Origin: Virgibacillus_F flavescens | GTDB lineage: Bacteria; Bacillota; Bacilli; Bacillales; Amphibacillaceae | Direction: 5' to 3' | NCBI RefSeq assembly: GCF_050574275.1 | Contig: NZ_CP192260.1 | Span: 682,001-746,000 of the forward strand | DNA length: 64,000 nucleotides | Shown here: piece by piece, positions 42,082 through 51,837 of the stretch | Layout of the letters: each line of letters opens with the position of its first letter | Position numbering within the stretch: the first letter of the stretch is position 1 | Notes under the pieces: model-generated | What the model saw: only the letters and a program-made list of their open reading frames with translations | Database searches by the model: none | What the model was told of the DNA's origin: nothing | Program-made: the position numbers and the translations under genes

Positions 42082-43666
42082 CGTTCTTCCTCCCCCGTTG
42101 AAATCTAATTAGAAATGATGCAGACGGAAGCATTTGTAATTGTTTATCTGTAAATGCCCCTAATTTTAATAAAATCATCAAATATATACCAGCACCTGAT
42201 AGTGCCACAAACATAACATAGACAAATAGAATAGGCCTGCCTGTGAGAAAGCTATCTGGAATGAACAGATCGATCGCCAGCAGATAGACTCCCATACAGA
42301 CACCCGCTATCATTAGTGCTGGCCAGTTTAGTTGCCGGAAAAAGTTTAATTCGGGTAAATCTTTTTTTAATGCTAGAAATACGAGATAGCATAAGCAAAT
42401 CAGCGCAATAACCGTTGCAAGCGCACTTCCAGTGATACCCCATAAAGGAACCAGTAATTGATTGCCAATCCACTTGATTGCTAGAGCGAGCAGTATGAAA
42501 AATGCTGTCCGCTTCATCCGATTTAGCCCATGTAATATAGATATTGCTGTAATAGCAAGTGAACAAAAGATAATAGCAAGCATTAAAATACGAAGGCTTT
42601 CCGTCCCCAGTTGATTTTGAAACAAAAGTCTGTTTACTTCCGGAAAAATAAAAATGATTCCAACGGTTGCTCCAACTGTCAGAAAAAAGGAAAACGTCAA
42701 CGCACTTCCTGCAAAATGATATGTTTCCACCGGCCGATTCCTTAGCTTTTCTTTTGATAGACTTGGTATAAGCGCAAGGGCAAATGAAGATCCGAGGACG
42801 GTGCAAAGCTGGATCAATGGTTGTCCTCTATCAAAAATCCCTTTTGCTTCCATCGCCGCTGCTGGCGTCATACCGAATTCCTGTAATGATGGAATGAGTG
42901 TGAACGCATCAGCCAATTGAATGACAAGCAAAATCATATGATTAAGTGCGGCAATCAGCCCAAAGAATAAAAGCATTTTCCAGTAATATCCCCATGGAAT
43001 AACGGAATAGTCGGTTGACCATGGGGCTTTTTTTATAAAAAATATGCCTAGAATAATGATTGCTGATACCGAACCGGCAATCGCAGCAAGTGCACCAGCT
43101 TGTCCAATTATATAAATGTTCCACTGATTGTTAACTAACAGGATAGCCGCCGTAATAATGATCGATACACGGATTAATTGTTCCCCAACCTGTGATAGTG
43201 CAGTTGGCCGCATTTGGTAATAGCCTTGAAAAACTCCCCGCAATAACGCAGTAAATGGAATGAATAGGAACACAAAAGCAGTTGATTGCAGCGCTTTTGT
43301 AAGATTTGGATCACCCATCCAGTCAGCAATACCAGCTGCGTTTAAATAGATACAAGCGAAAATAAATAAATGAATACACATTAAAATAATAAAGAACGGT
43401 ATGTAAATATTTTTTAGTGTAATAGGTGTTCCGTTTTCACGAAATTCACTTGTCATCTTGGATATGGCCGACGGAAATCCGTACAATGCCAGGACAAGCG
43501 CCATGCCAAGAAAAGGATAGATCTGCTGGTAGATATAAAATCCCATATCACCTGTTAAATTCTGTAGTGGAATCCGGTAGCCTGCGCTCAACACTTTGCT
43601 CACGAGTCCGGCAAGTGTAAGAATTAACGCTCCTTTTACCAGATTATTTGATTCATTACCGCCCAT
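42074..43666 (-). CDS. yabM: MOP-superfamily polysaccharide/lipid flippase-like protein (YabM)
   Basis: The 530-residue membrane protein has about 14 helices and belongs to the SpoVB/MurJ-like branch of the MATE/MOP exporters (opening: KGALILTLAGLVSKVLSAGY). Probably moves a lipid-linked cell-envelope precursor. It lies between spoVT and yabN as in B. subtilis. Substrate not determined from sequence. Confidence 0.92.
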   Translation of the reverse strand: MGGNESNNLVKGALILTLAGLVSKVLSAGYRIPLQNLTGDMGFYIYQQIYPFLGMALVLALYGFPSAISKMTSEFRENGTPITLKNIYIPFFIILMCIHLFIFACIYLNAAGIADWMGDPNLTKALQSTAFVFLFIPFTALLRGVFQGYYQMRPTALSQVGEQLIRVSIIITAAILLVNNQWNIYIIGQAGALAAIAGSVSAIIILGIFFIKKAPWSTDYSVIPWGYYWKMLLFFGLIAALNHMILLVIQLADAFTLIPSLQEFGMTPAAAMEAKGIFDRGQPLIQLCTVLGSSFALALIPSLSKEKLRNRPVETYHFAGSALTFSFFLTVGATVGIIFIFPEVNRLLFQNQLGTESLRILMLAIIFCSLAITAISILHGLNRMKRTAFFILLALAIKWIGNQLLVPLWGITGSALATVIALICLCYLVFLALKKDLPELNFFRQLNWPALMIAGVCMGVYLLAIDLFIPDSFLTGRPILFVYVMFVALSGAGIYLMILLKLGAFTDKQLQMLPSASFLIRFQRGRKNDG

Positions 43667-43747
43667 GGATTAACGCCTTTCCCTGTGTTAGAAAGTTACT
43701 TTTTCCTATTATAGCATAGCGAAACTGGACGACATATAAAAGAAAAA

Positions 43748-43771
43748 GACCAGCAACGGTGGGTGCTGACC
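43748..43771 (-). terminator. Terminator after spoVT
   Basis: GGTCAGCA and TGCTGGTC pair (two G-T pairs) around an 8-base loop, followed by TTTTTC on the minus strand, 20 bp after the spoVT stop. Confidence 0.8.
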
Positions 43772-43790
43772 TGCTCCTTTATTTAAGTAA

Positions 43791-44327
43791 TTATTCCATT
43801 TGTTTTGCCAGGAAGTTTGAAGCGGTTTCCATTCCCTTTTTCTCGACCTCGCTAAGTTTTTTCCCACTTCTTGCAATCATTATTACGCATCCTATTGGAT
43901 CACCATTTGCTATGATAGGATTTATACAATAGGAGGATAACTCTTCTTCTTTTCCCTGTAAAATTTCAACCTGTGCATTTTCTGTTACAAATGATTGGGA
44001 TCGGCTTTCAATCGCTTTTTCGATTTGTTCACCAATGTTTTTATTCAGGTAATCTTTTTTAGACTCTCCAGCAACCGCAATTATTTCATCACGGTCGGAT
44101 ATAAATACCGGCTGATGCAGGGAGTCGAATAACGCCTCGGCATATTCTTTTGCAAAGCTTCCTAATTCATTTATAGGTGAATATTTTTTTAGAATTACTT
44201 CTCCTTCACGATCCACGAATATCTCAAGCGGATCTCCTTCTCTAATACGCAATGTCCTTCTTATTTCTTTTGGGATAACTACTCGGCCTAAATCATCAAT
44301 TCGACGCACGATTCCTGTTGCTTTCAT
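43791..44327 (-). CDS. spoVT: Stage V sporulation protein T (AbrB-type regulator)
   Basis: SpoVT modulates forespore sigma-G genes. The 178-residue protein has an N-terminal AbrB swapped-hairpin domain (GIVRRIDDLGRVVIPKEIRR, 4-23) and a C-terminal GAF domain (about 55-178). Monocistronic. The 200 bp upstream is AT-rich; I could not fix a sigma-G promoter. Confidence 0.97.
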   Translation of the reverse strand: MKATGIVRRIDDLGRVVIPKEIRRTLRIREGDPLEIFVDREGEVILKKYSPINELGSFAKEYAEALFDSLHQPVFISDRDEIIAVAGESKKDYLNKNIGEQIEKAIESRSQSFVTENAQVEILQGKEEELSSYCINPIIANGDPIGCVIMIARSGKKLSEVEKKGMETASNFLAKQME

Positions 44328-44531
44328 TTTAATGTAGCCTCACTTTCCTATGATGATCATTTCTGGATTGATTTCCACTTATTAAATAAAATTTGAAGAA
44401 AACACCAGTTGTAGATTTAGTATGATACATCTTGAAAAAACTATGCATTAAAATTAATAAATTGATTTTCGGTTTCGAATGATTGATCGGCCGAGGTTTT
44501 TGAACTTCTATAACCGTTCGACACACAGAAA

Positions 44532-47500
44532 TTATTCGTCTCGATTTACAGTAACTAATTCTTTCATAAAACGTGTTGTTATATCATACCGTTCATGTTG
44601 TTTATCTTTTGGCCACTCTATAGTAATCTTAAGCTTTTTACTATCTGTTCCAAGCTGGATGCCTCGTCCAAATTCATTTGCTAAGGTGAATAATTTCGAT
44701 CCATCTATCTGCTGACTGCGGTTTTCGTCAACGAGTAATTCGATTTTCTTGTTTTTTTCAGTTATGGCTTCTACCCGTTCACTTCTTGCATGCACTTTCA
44801 ATGTGGATACATCAAATAAATTTGCAACTTCTTCTGGATAATCGCCAAATCGATCAATCAGTTCTTCACGCAAATCCTCGAAATCTTCGTCTGATAACAA
44901 TGTTTGGAAGCGTTTATACATATCGATTTTCTGTTTTTCATCTTTAATATAGTTGTCAGGAATGTATGCATCCACTTTTAGTGATAGCTCTGGCTCAAAC
45001 GGCTGCATATCGATAACCTCTTTTCCATATTTCCGTGCGTCAATTGCATCTTTCAGCATCTGTGAGTACATGTCAAATCCTACAGAATCAATAAATCCAT
45101 GCTGCTGTGCACCCAGCAAGTTACCTGCACCACGAATGGACAAATCGCGCATAGCTATTTTAAAGCCTGAACCAAGCTCCGTAAATTCCTTAATTGCTTG
45201 CAAACGTTTCTCTGCAATTTCGGTTAGAACTTTATCTTTTTTATAAGTGAAGTAAGCATATGCAATTCGGTTCGAACGTCCAACTCTCCCGCGCAACTGG
45301 TAAAGCTGGCTAAGACCCATTCGGTCCGCATCGTATACAATTAACGTGTTAACATTCGGAATATCTACTCCAGTTTCAATAATCGTTGTACTTACCAGAA
45401 CATCGTATTCGCCTTCAAGGAAGCCGAACATAACATTCTCAAGCTCTGTTTCATTCATTCGACCATGAGCAATACCAATTCGCGCGTCCTCCACTAAATT
45501 ACCGATTTCCCGTGCAATCGAATCAATATTTTCCACGCGGTTATATAAGAAAAATACCTGGCCGCCGCGCGACATTTCACGCTCGATAGCTTCGCGAATT
45601 AGAATCGGGTTATATTCCATAACATACGTTTGAATCGGAAACCTATTTTCTGGCGGAGTTTCAATTACGGATAAATCGCGCACTCCGAGCATCGACATAT
45701 GAAGCGTTCGCGGAATTGGGGTTGCTGTCAGCGTTAAAACATCTACGTTCGTCTTCATTTGTTTTATTTTTTCTTTATGTTTTACACCAAATCGCTGTTC
45801 TTCATCGACTACTAATAAACCCAGGTCACGATATTGTACGTCCTTCGATAATAAACGATGTGTGCCGATGACAATGTCAACCATTCCGTTTTTCAGTCCA
45901 GCAGTCGTTTCTTTCAGTTGTTTACTTGTGCGGAATCTGCTTAAGAGTCCTATATTTACTGCCTGATCCTGGAATCGTTCGCGAATCGTTTCGTAGTGCT
46001 GCTGCGCAAGAATCGTTGTTGGTACGAGGATTGCTACCTGCTTGCCATCCGCAACAGCTTTAAAAGCAGCGCGTATTGCAACTTCCGTCTTCCCATATCC
46101 AACATCTCCACATAATAATCGATCCATTGGGCGTATTTTTTCCATGTCCTGCTTGATTTCTTCAATACATCTAATTTGGTCATCTGTTTCCTGATATGGA
46201 AAAGCAGCTTCAAACTCCCGTTGCATTTCTGTTTCTTCTGAAAAGGCAAATCCTTTTTGTGCTTCCCGCTCGGCGTAAAGCTTGATTAAATCGTCAGCAA
46301 TATCTTCGACTGAGGATTGAACTTTCTTCTTAACTTTTGCCCATTCACTGCCACCCAATTTATACAGCTTAGGTTCTTTACCTTCCGAGCCGACAAACTT
46401 TTGAACCAAATCTATTTGATCAATTGGAACAAAAAGCTTGTCATCACTCGCATAAAGGATGAGCATGTAATCCTTATGCAATCCATTCAGCTCAAGTGTT
46501 TCAATTCCAATGTATTTACCTATTCCATGATTAGCATGAACGACGTAATCACCGATTTTTAACTCCTGATAGCTTTTAATTCGTTCTGCATTTGATATTT
46601 TTTGCCTTTTTCTAACTCGCTTTGTTTTTTTTCGGAACAATTCATTTTCAGTTATGATTACTAATTTATGCATGGGCAGTTCAATTCCACTGCTGATATT
46701 TCCAATCGCAATGGTCGGTTTACTGACTGGAAGCACTAGTTTCGAGGTTTTTCCTACATCGATATCATAGTCTGCAAAAATAGAATGTATTTTTTCCATA
46801 CGCTGTTTAGTCGGAACAAGAATGACAACGGAAGCTTCACTCTTTTCCCAACGCTTTAATTCATTCTTAAATAAATGCATTTGTCCATGAAACTCCTGCA
46901 TCGTTCTAGAGGATAAATTAATGATATTTTGTGGTTGTGTATTTGGGATGTGACGCATGAAAACAGACATATAAAGCCGTGGCTGATTCATGTTTTGCCA
47001 AACCTCATGCCAATCAAAAGAGAACTTGCTTTTCTGTACCATTTTGTTTGTTTCAAGCAGATTGCTGTACCACTCCGCCTCTTCCGTATCAATGTTTGTT
47101 GCAGTCTCTTGTACTCTGCTCATTTCATCAAGGATAATCAAACCATTTTTCGGAATATAATCTAGTAAACTAGCAGGTTTTTCATATAAAAAGCCAATAT
47201 ACTTGTACATTTCCTGAAAATGTTCCAGGTTTTTTAGTCGTTCCAGGTCATAATTTAGTGTTTGAGATAGGGTTTCTTTTGCATCGTTCTCTTTTGTCTT
47301 CTTAAGCGTATCCGCTAACGCCGCTTCAATTCGATTTGCACCAGAAAGTATATCTTCATCCGTTAACAAAAGCTCTGTTGCTGGGCCGATGGTTACTTCT
47401 TTTTTCTTATCAAGCGATCGTTGGGTTTCGGCATCGAAATATCGGATAGAATCTACTTCTTCATCAAAAAGTTCGATTCGAATTGGATGCTCTTCCGTAA

Positions 47501-48056
47501 TGGGATAAATATCAATGATTCCACCACGACGACTAAACTCACCAGGGGTTGTCACCATTGTCTGGCGTTCATAACCCATATCTACAAGTGAGCTTAAATA
47601 ATCGTCCATATGAATATCTTCTCCAAGCTTAAAGTGAAGCTGATATCTTTCCCAATAATTTGTGGGGGGCAAAATCCGCTTCAATGCTGCAACAGGAGCT
47701 ATTAAAATCCCTGATTTTTTTTGGGTCCATGCTGTCAGCGCTTCAATTCGCTGACTTCTAAGTTCTGGACTGGCTATCGCAATTTCAGATGCTATTAATT
47801 CATTGACCGGATACAAGTGCACATCTCGGTTACCCATAAATTCTACTAGATCATCGTATAGTTGCTGTGCCTGAGCAAGCTGATGCGTAACCAGTAATAC
47901 TGGCTTATTAGTCGACTCTTCCAGAACAGAAACAAGTAAACTTCTCGCTGACCCCGTAAGACCGGCAACCAGTTGTTCCTGCATTCCTGAGTCAATTCCA
48001 TTTATTATAGACTGTATGTCGTCCTTCGATTGTAAAAACGTGTCAATACCTTTCAA
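44532..48056 (-). CDS. mfd: Transcription-repair coupling factor Mfd
   Basis: Mfd displaces stalled RNA polymerase and recruits UvrA. The 1174-residue protein has the N-terminal UvrB-like region, a CarD-like RNA-polymerase-interacting domain (GDYVVHANHGIGKYIGIETL), and RecG-like helicase motors with Walker A GDVGYGKT and VVDEEQRFGVKHKEK. Downstream are the TRG motif region and the C-terminal D7 domain. I use the TTG at 48056, about eight bases after GGGGG; a TTG at 48071 overlaps that site. Confidence 0.97.
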   Translation of the reverse strand: MKGIDTFLQSKDDIQSIINGIDSGMQEQLVAGLTGSARSLLVSVLEESTNKPVLLVTHQLAQAQQLYDDLVEFMGNRDVHLYPVNELIASEIAIASPELRSQRIEALTAWTQKKSGILIAPVAALKRILPPTNYWERYQLHFKLGEDIHMDDYLSSLVDMGYERQTMVTTPGEFSRRGGIIDIYPITEEHPIRIELFDEEVDSIRYFDAETQRSLDKKKEVTIGPATELLLTDEDILSGANRIEAALADTLKKTKENDAKETLSQTLNYDLERLKNLEHFQEMYKYIGFLYEKPASLLDYIPKNGLIILDEMSRVQETATNIDTEEAEWYSNLLETNKMVQKSKFSFDWHEVWQNMNQPRLYMSVFMRHIPNTQPQNIINLSSRTMQEFHGQMHLFKNELKRWEKSEASVVILVPTKQRMEKIHSIFADYDIDVGKTSKLVLPVSKPTIAIGNISSGIELPMHKLVIITENELFRKKTKRVRKRQKISNAERIKSYQELKIGDYVVHANHGIGKYIGIETLELNGLHKDYMLILYASDDKLFVPIDQIDLVQKFVGSEGKEPKLYKLGGSEWAKVKKKVQSSVEDIADDLIKLYAEREAQKGFAFSEETEMQREFEAAFPYQETDDQIRCIEEIKQDMEKIRPMDRLLCGDVGYGKTEVAIRAAFKAVADGKQVAILVPTTILAQQHYETIRERFQDQAVNIGLLSRFRTSKQLKETTAGLKNGMVDIVIGTHRLLSKDVQYRDLGLLVVDEEQRFGVKHKEKIKQMKTNVDVLTLTATPIPRTLHMSMLGVRDLSVIETPPENRFPIQTYVMEYNPILIREAIEREMSRGGQVFFLYNRVENIDSIAREIGNLVEDARIGIAHGRMNETELENVMFGFLEGEYDVLVSTTIIETGVDIPNVNTLIVYDADRMGLSQLYQLRGRVGRSNRIAYAYFTYKKDKVLTEIAEKRLQAIKEFTELGSGFKIAMRDLSIRGAGNLLGAQQHGFIDSVGFDMYSQMLKDAIDARKYGKEVIDMQPFEPELSLKVDAYIPDNYIKDEKQKIDMYKRFQTLLSDEDFEDLREELIDRFGDYPEEVANLFDVSTLKVHARSERVEAITEKNKKIELLVDENRSQQIDGSKLFTLANEFGRGIQLGTDSKKLKITIEWPKDKQHERYDITTRFMKELVTVNRDE

Positions 48057-48193
48057 AGTAAAAACCCCCAAGAATTGTGTGAAAAGTGTAGGTCCGTGAT
48101 ACGAAAAAATCTTCTAACTCTATTGTAGATGATCCCTGGATTATCAAGCGCAAAAATGCTTTGGTTAAAGAACCAAAGCTCTGCTTACATATT

Positions 48194-48424
48194 TCATTGT
48201 ATAAAAAAATCAAGCTCATGATAGTGTGGATTCTGTCCAAGCGACGCCTCACAATTCTCGCAAATCGTTTTTATCTGGACATCACCATTCTGTTTGAAAA
48301 GCACCATTTCCTTTAAATCATCCGTGGACAATTTATCCAGACCTAGTGTTTCAGTATCAATGACAGGTTGGTTTATTCTTCCAACTTCATTTCCGCAATG
48401 TCTACATGAATAGACAATAGACAT
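48194..48424 (-). CDS. fin: Anti-sigma-F factor Fin
   Basis: Fin (YabK) is made in the forespore and helps switch from sigma-F to sigma-G. The 76-residue protein has CRHC (7-10) and CENC pairs that bind zinc, a conserved LGLDKLSTDD segment, and ends NPHYHELDFFIQ much like B. subtilis Fin. It sits between pth and mfd as in that species. Confidence 0.93.
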   Translation of the reverse strand: MSIVYSCRHCGNEVGRINQPVIDTETLGLDKLSTDDLKEMVLFKQNGDVQIKTICENCEASLGQNPHYHELDFFIQ

Positions 48425-48522
48425 AAAATACCTCCTCGAATAAACATGGGGTATCCTAAAGTTTATCCGGAATATACAAAATTATACCTGTTCCGATACA
48501 TAAACTAGCTTATAGCTGCTTT

Positions 48523-48575
48523 GAAAAACTCGGCATTCACCTCGTCTTTACTAGCGAGTGCCGAAGTTTTTTTAT
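48523..48575. terminator. Hairpin terminator, possibly bidirectional
   Basis: AAAAACTCGGCA...TGCCGAAGTTTTT forms a long stem with further pairing (CTCG/CGAG) inside; T-runs occur on both strands. It lies between the pth side and fin. Similar to the hairpin at 22836-22883. Confidence 0.7.
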
Positions 48576-48740
48576 ATCTGCATTTGCTCTAAACTTTTAT
48601 ACTTATAACTAATTCTCGCAGAATAAAATAAGGTGATGCTCCCAGAAATAGTTAAATATCGCCGCAATCCATTTTCTTAGTGACACAAAATCTATAAACT
48701 GCTGCGAAATAGTTGCTCTCCAAAATTTTTCCGTAGGGAA

Positions 48741-48949
48741 ACTGAAAAAGTTACTTGCAATACGAGGTAGGTGGATCTACAATCGCATCATCGCATTCAC
48801 TTCGCTTTCCGCGGGCACGGCTTCAGTCTCCTCGAGAAAACCACTCTGCGGGGCCTTCAGACTCGTGCTGTACCCACAGGAGTCTCGTGAATTCGATGAT
48901 GCTAGGTTGTGTTGCAAATATAAATTTTCATCATCTACCTCTTTTTCAG
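48741..48949. repeat. MITE-like element, copy B1 (reverse orientation)
   Basis: About 209 bp, beginning ACTGAAAAAGT and ending CTCTTTTTCAG. The inner pair is GCATCATCG...CGATGATGC, and the core contains CTTTCCGCGGGCACGGCTTC as in copies A1 and C1. Open frames through it are spurious. Confidence 0.75.
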
Positions 48950-49068
48950 CAGAGGGGTGTGCACCAATTTCATACCATCCATATTCCGACAAGTGATTTT
49001 CACAGCTGACACTCGACTCCATCGGGAGGACAGGTCATAGGTAAGTCCCCCGAGAGCACTAGTGTGTC

Positions 49069-49279
49069 ACTGAAAAAGTGGTGGATTTTCCAAAAATATT
49101 ATTTTCACTTTAACTCAGCATCTTCGAATATACGAAGACTCCTGTGGGATGTAAGAGATCGGTGAGACCCCGGAGTGCGCCTGCACGAGGAGGCTCACCA
49201 CTCGCCCACGGAAAGCGTAGTATATTCGAAGATGCGATCGTAGATCCACTAAATTCATATTTCATATGACTTTTTCAGT
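49069..49279. repeat. MITE-like element, copy B2
   Basis: The best-preserved copy, 211 bp. Terminal inverted repeats are ACTGAAAAAGT and ACTTTTTCAGT, and the inner pair is GCATCTTCGAATATAC and GTATATTCGAAGATGC. Its core has diverged (CTGTGGGATGTAAGAG). Copies B1 and B2 fill most of the 987-bp gap between fin and pth. Confidence 0.8.
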
Positions 49280-49411
49280 ATACTGTCAACAGTGGATATC
49301 TGGTTGCTGTGAAAATTGTATGTTACTTCGCATTTTGCATCTGATACGAAGTGTTAAGTAACATATTACAAGTCTACAATAACTAAAATTTTATAAGCGT
49401 TAGAGCTAGAT

Positions 49412-49969
49412 CTAATTAAATTCATTCATTACTTCTACAAAAGGCTTTTCCAGCCAAGCTTCAAAGGCATCAGCAGCTTTGGTTATACTGTCAGCTACAT
49501 CCTCCGATTCACTTTTTGGAAAAGTTCCAAGCACGTAATCAATTACGGCTTGCGATGTAGTAGGTCGTCCAACGCCAATTCTGATACGTTTGAATTCTTT
49601 CGTGCCTAAGTGGTTAATCGTTGATTTAATCCCGTTATGGCCACCTGGACCGCCTTTTTGACGTAAACGAATTTTACCTGTTGGAAGATCCAGATCATCA
49701 TAAACCACAATCAAATCTTCAACAGCAATATCATAATACTCCATTAACGGCCGGATTGCTTCGCCTGACAAATTCATATACGTTTCAGGCTGCAGAAACA
49801 ATACCTTGTGTACACCAATATGTTCAAGAGCATATTTGCCATTGAACTTCTTTTTATTTAAGTCAAATGAATGACGGCGCAACAGCTCATCAATAACCAT
49901 AAATCCAATGTTATGACGGGTCTTGTGATATTTTTTACCTGGATTTCCAAGTCCAACTATACATTTCAT
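49412..49969 (-). CDS. pth: Peptidyl-tRNA hydrolase
   Basis: It frees tRNA from abortive peptidyl-tRNAs; known as spoVC in B. subtilis. The 185-residue protein has GLGNPGKKYHKTRHNIGF (6-23), including the catalytic histidine, and DDLDLPTGKIRLRQKGGPGG. The region between it and ctc forms an imperfect hairpin (CCCTCCT...AGGAGGG, 50014-50058). Confidence 0.96.
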   Translation of the reverse strand: MKCIVGLGNPGKKYHKTRHNIGFMVIDELLRRHSFDLNKKKFNGKYALEHIGVHKVLFLQPETYMNLSGEAIRPLMEYYDIAVEDLIVVYDDLDLPTGKIRLRQKGGPGGHNGIKSTINHLGTKEFKRIRIGVGRPTTSQAVIDYVLGTFPKSESEDVADSITKAADAFEAWLEKPFVEVMNEFN

Positions 49970-50093
49970 TAGCTACTTCCTTTTCTCAAAATATACTTGC
50001 TGCATACAACAATCCCTCCTATAAGAATGCTGCTATCACATTCTGTCTCACAGGAGGGTAGATTGTATTCATATAAAGTTTATTTCATTACTA

Positions 50094-50747
50094 TTATTTA
50101 TCTTCCTTATTATCTTCTTCATCTGAATCAGATTCTGCTCCAACTAATTCTGGCTCAGCATCCTCATCTGTTTCTTCCTCTTCCAGATCTTCTAAAGTAT
50201 CTGGTGGTACTACAGTTGCAATTGTTGTATCTGCATCTTCAAGGAATTCATAGTTCTTCCCTGCTGGCAAATCAGAAAGTGCAATAGTGTCACCAATTTC
50301 TAACTTAGAAACATCTACAGAGATCTCCTCTGGAATGTCACCAGGCTTCGCGCGGACTTGTAATTCATACAGTGGCTGCTGTAGAACGCCGCCATCTTTA
50401 GAACCTTGAGCTTCTCCTTCTAAATGAAGTGGTACCTCAACGTCCATTTCTTCAGCCATATTAACTACGTAGAAGTCAACATGAACAAGTTCATCTTTAA
50501 TTGGATTCATTTGATAGTCATGCAACATTACATCAATAGAAGAATCATTCTCAATCTCTAACGTAATAATCGCGTTTCTACCTTCGTCACGTACGGTTTT
50601 TACTAACTCAATGCTTTCAACAGAAACTGATTTAGCCTCTTTATCTTTACCGTAGACAACACCTGGTACATGTCCACTTTCTCTGATCTTTTTTAGTGCT
50701 GAACGTTCTTTTTGATTACGAGTTTTTGCTTTTAATTTTACTGCCAT
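50094..50747 (-). CDS. ctc: 50S ribosomal protein L25/general stress protein Ctc
   Basis: It binds 5S rRNA. The 217-residue protein has the L25 domain (about 1-92), the TL5/CTC beta domain, and a highly acidic C-terminal tail of about 35 residues. I use the ATG at 50747 after GGAGGGTG; an in-frame upstream GTG is less likely. In B. subtilis ctc is sigma-B controlled; a sigma-B-like site lies upstream here. Confidence 0.95.
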   Translation of the reverse strand: MAVKLKAKTRNQKERSALKKIRESGHVPGVVYGKDKEAKSVSVESIELVKTVRDEGRNAIITLEIENDSSIDVMLHDYQMNPIKDELVHVDFYVVNMAEEMDVEVPLHLEGEAQGSKDGGVLQQPLYELQVRAKPGDIPEEISVDVSKLEIGDTIALSDLPAGKNYEFLEDADTTIATVVPPDTLEDLEEEETDEDAEPELVGAESDSDEEDNKEDK

Positions 50748-50841
50748 TATTTTCACCCTCCATTGTTTATAAGCTTAGCACAAGCCAAGCATAAATCCTT
50801 AATTTTATTTAATTAAATTATTAAGTCGCTAATTATTATTA

Positions 50842-50867
50842 TTTCCCTCATTCACGACTCACTAAAC
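50842..50867 (-). promoter_or_regulatory. Possible sigma-B promoter of ctc
   Basis: GTTTAG (50862-50867) and GGGAAA (50842-50847) are 14 bp apart on the minus strand, close to the sigma-B consensus GTTTAA / GGGTAT. It begins 3 bp after the prs stop codon. The -10 match is partial. Confidence 0.4.
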
Positions 50868-50869
50868 CT

Positions 50870-51823
50870 CTAGTCGAAAAGTATGCTGACAGATTCCATT
50901 TCATGAACGCGTATAATCGCCTCACCAATTAATGGCGCTACCGAAAGCTGTTTGATTTTATCTACATACTTATCTGTTTCAAGTGGGATAGAGTTTGTGA
51001 TAACAAGCTCTTTTATCTTTGAGTTCTCAATACGCTCGATTGCTGGTCCAGATAATACTGGATGTGTACAGCAGGCATAAACTTCTTTTGCTCCATTTTC
51101 AATCAGCGCGTTCGCCGCCAATGTAATGGTTCCAGCAGTATCGATGATATCGTCGATTAAAATAGCTGTCTTTCCTTCAATGTTACCTACAATATTCATG
51201 ACCTCTGCAACATTCGGCCGCGGTCTGCGCTTATCAATAATTCCGATTGGCGCCTTCAGACGATCCGCCATTTTTCTTGCACGGGTTACTCCTCCGTGAT
51301 CTGGAGAAACAATTATAATATCTTCAATATTTTTCTTCTTAAAGTAATCAGTCAGGATAGGTACACCCTGCAAGTGATCAATTGGCATATCGAAGAACCC
51401 TTGAATTTGTGGTGCATGTAAATCAAGTGTAATTACACGATCAGCCCCAGCCGTTTCCAGTAAATTCGCTACAAGTTTAGCTGTAATTGGTTCTCTGGAA
51501 CGGGCTTTGCGGTCCTGACGAGCGTATCCATAATAAGGCATTACAATGTTTATTGATCTTGCTGATGCACGTTTACAAGCATCAATCATAATAAGTAATT
51601 CCATGATGTGCTGATTTACAGGAGAAGAAGTTGACTGAACAACATAAACATCACAACCGCGGATGCTTTCTTCAATATTAATCTGGATTTCACCATCACT
51701 AAACGCAGACACAGTACATTTACCTAAGTTCGTTCCAATGTGGTTTGCAATTTCCTCTGCTAATTTACGATTTGAATTTAACGTAAATACTTTCAAAGTC
51801 CGATCTTTATAGTGTGATGTCAT
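50870..51823 (-). CDS. prs: Ribose-phosphate pyrophosphokinase
   Basis: It makes PRPP from ribose-5-phosphate and ATP. The 317-residue protein shows DLHAPQIQGFFDMPIDHL and the PRPP loop AILIDDIIDTAGTI. It is 14 bp after glmU, the usual pairing in Firmicutes. Confidence 0.97.
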   Translation of the reverse strand: MTSHYKDRTLKVFTLNSNRKLAEEIANHIGTNLGKCTVSAFSDGEIQINIEESIRGCDVYVVQSTSSPVNQHIMELLIMIDACKRASARSINIVMPYYGYARQDRKARSREPITAKLVANLLETAGADRVITLDLHAPQIQGFFDMPIDHLQGVPILTDYFKKKNIEDIIIVSPDHGGVTRARKMADRLKAPIGIIDKRRPRPNVAEVMNIVGNIEGKTAILIDDIIDTAGTITLAANALIENGAKEVYACCTHPVLSGPAIERIENSKIKELVITNSIPLETDKYVDKIKQLSVAPLIGEAIIRVHEMESVSILFD

Positions 51824-51837
51824 GAAAAAAACCTCCG

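Noticed and set aside
48777..49022. Open frames on both strands in the fin-pth gap
   Set aside because: They follow the GC-rich core of repeat B1 and its flank.
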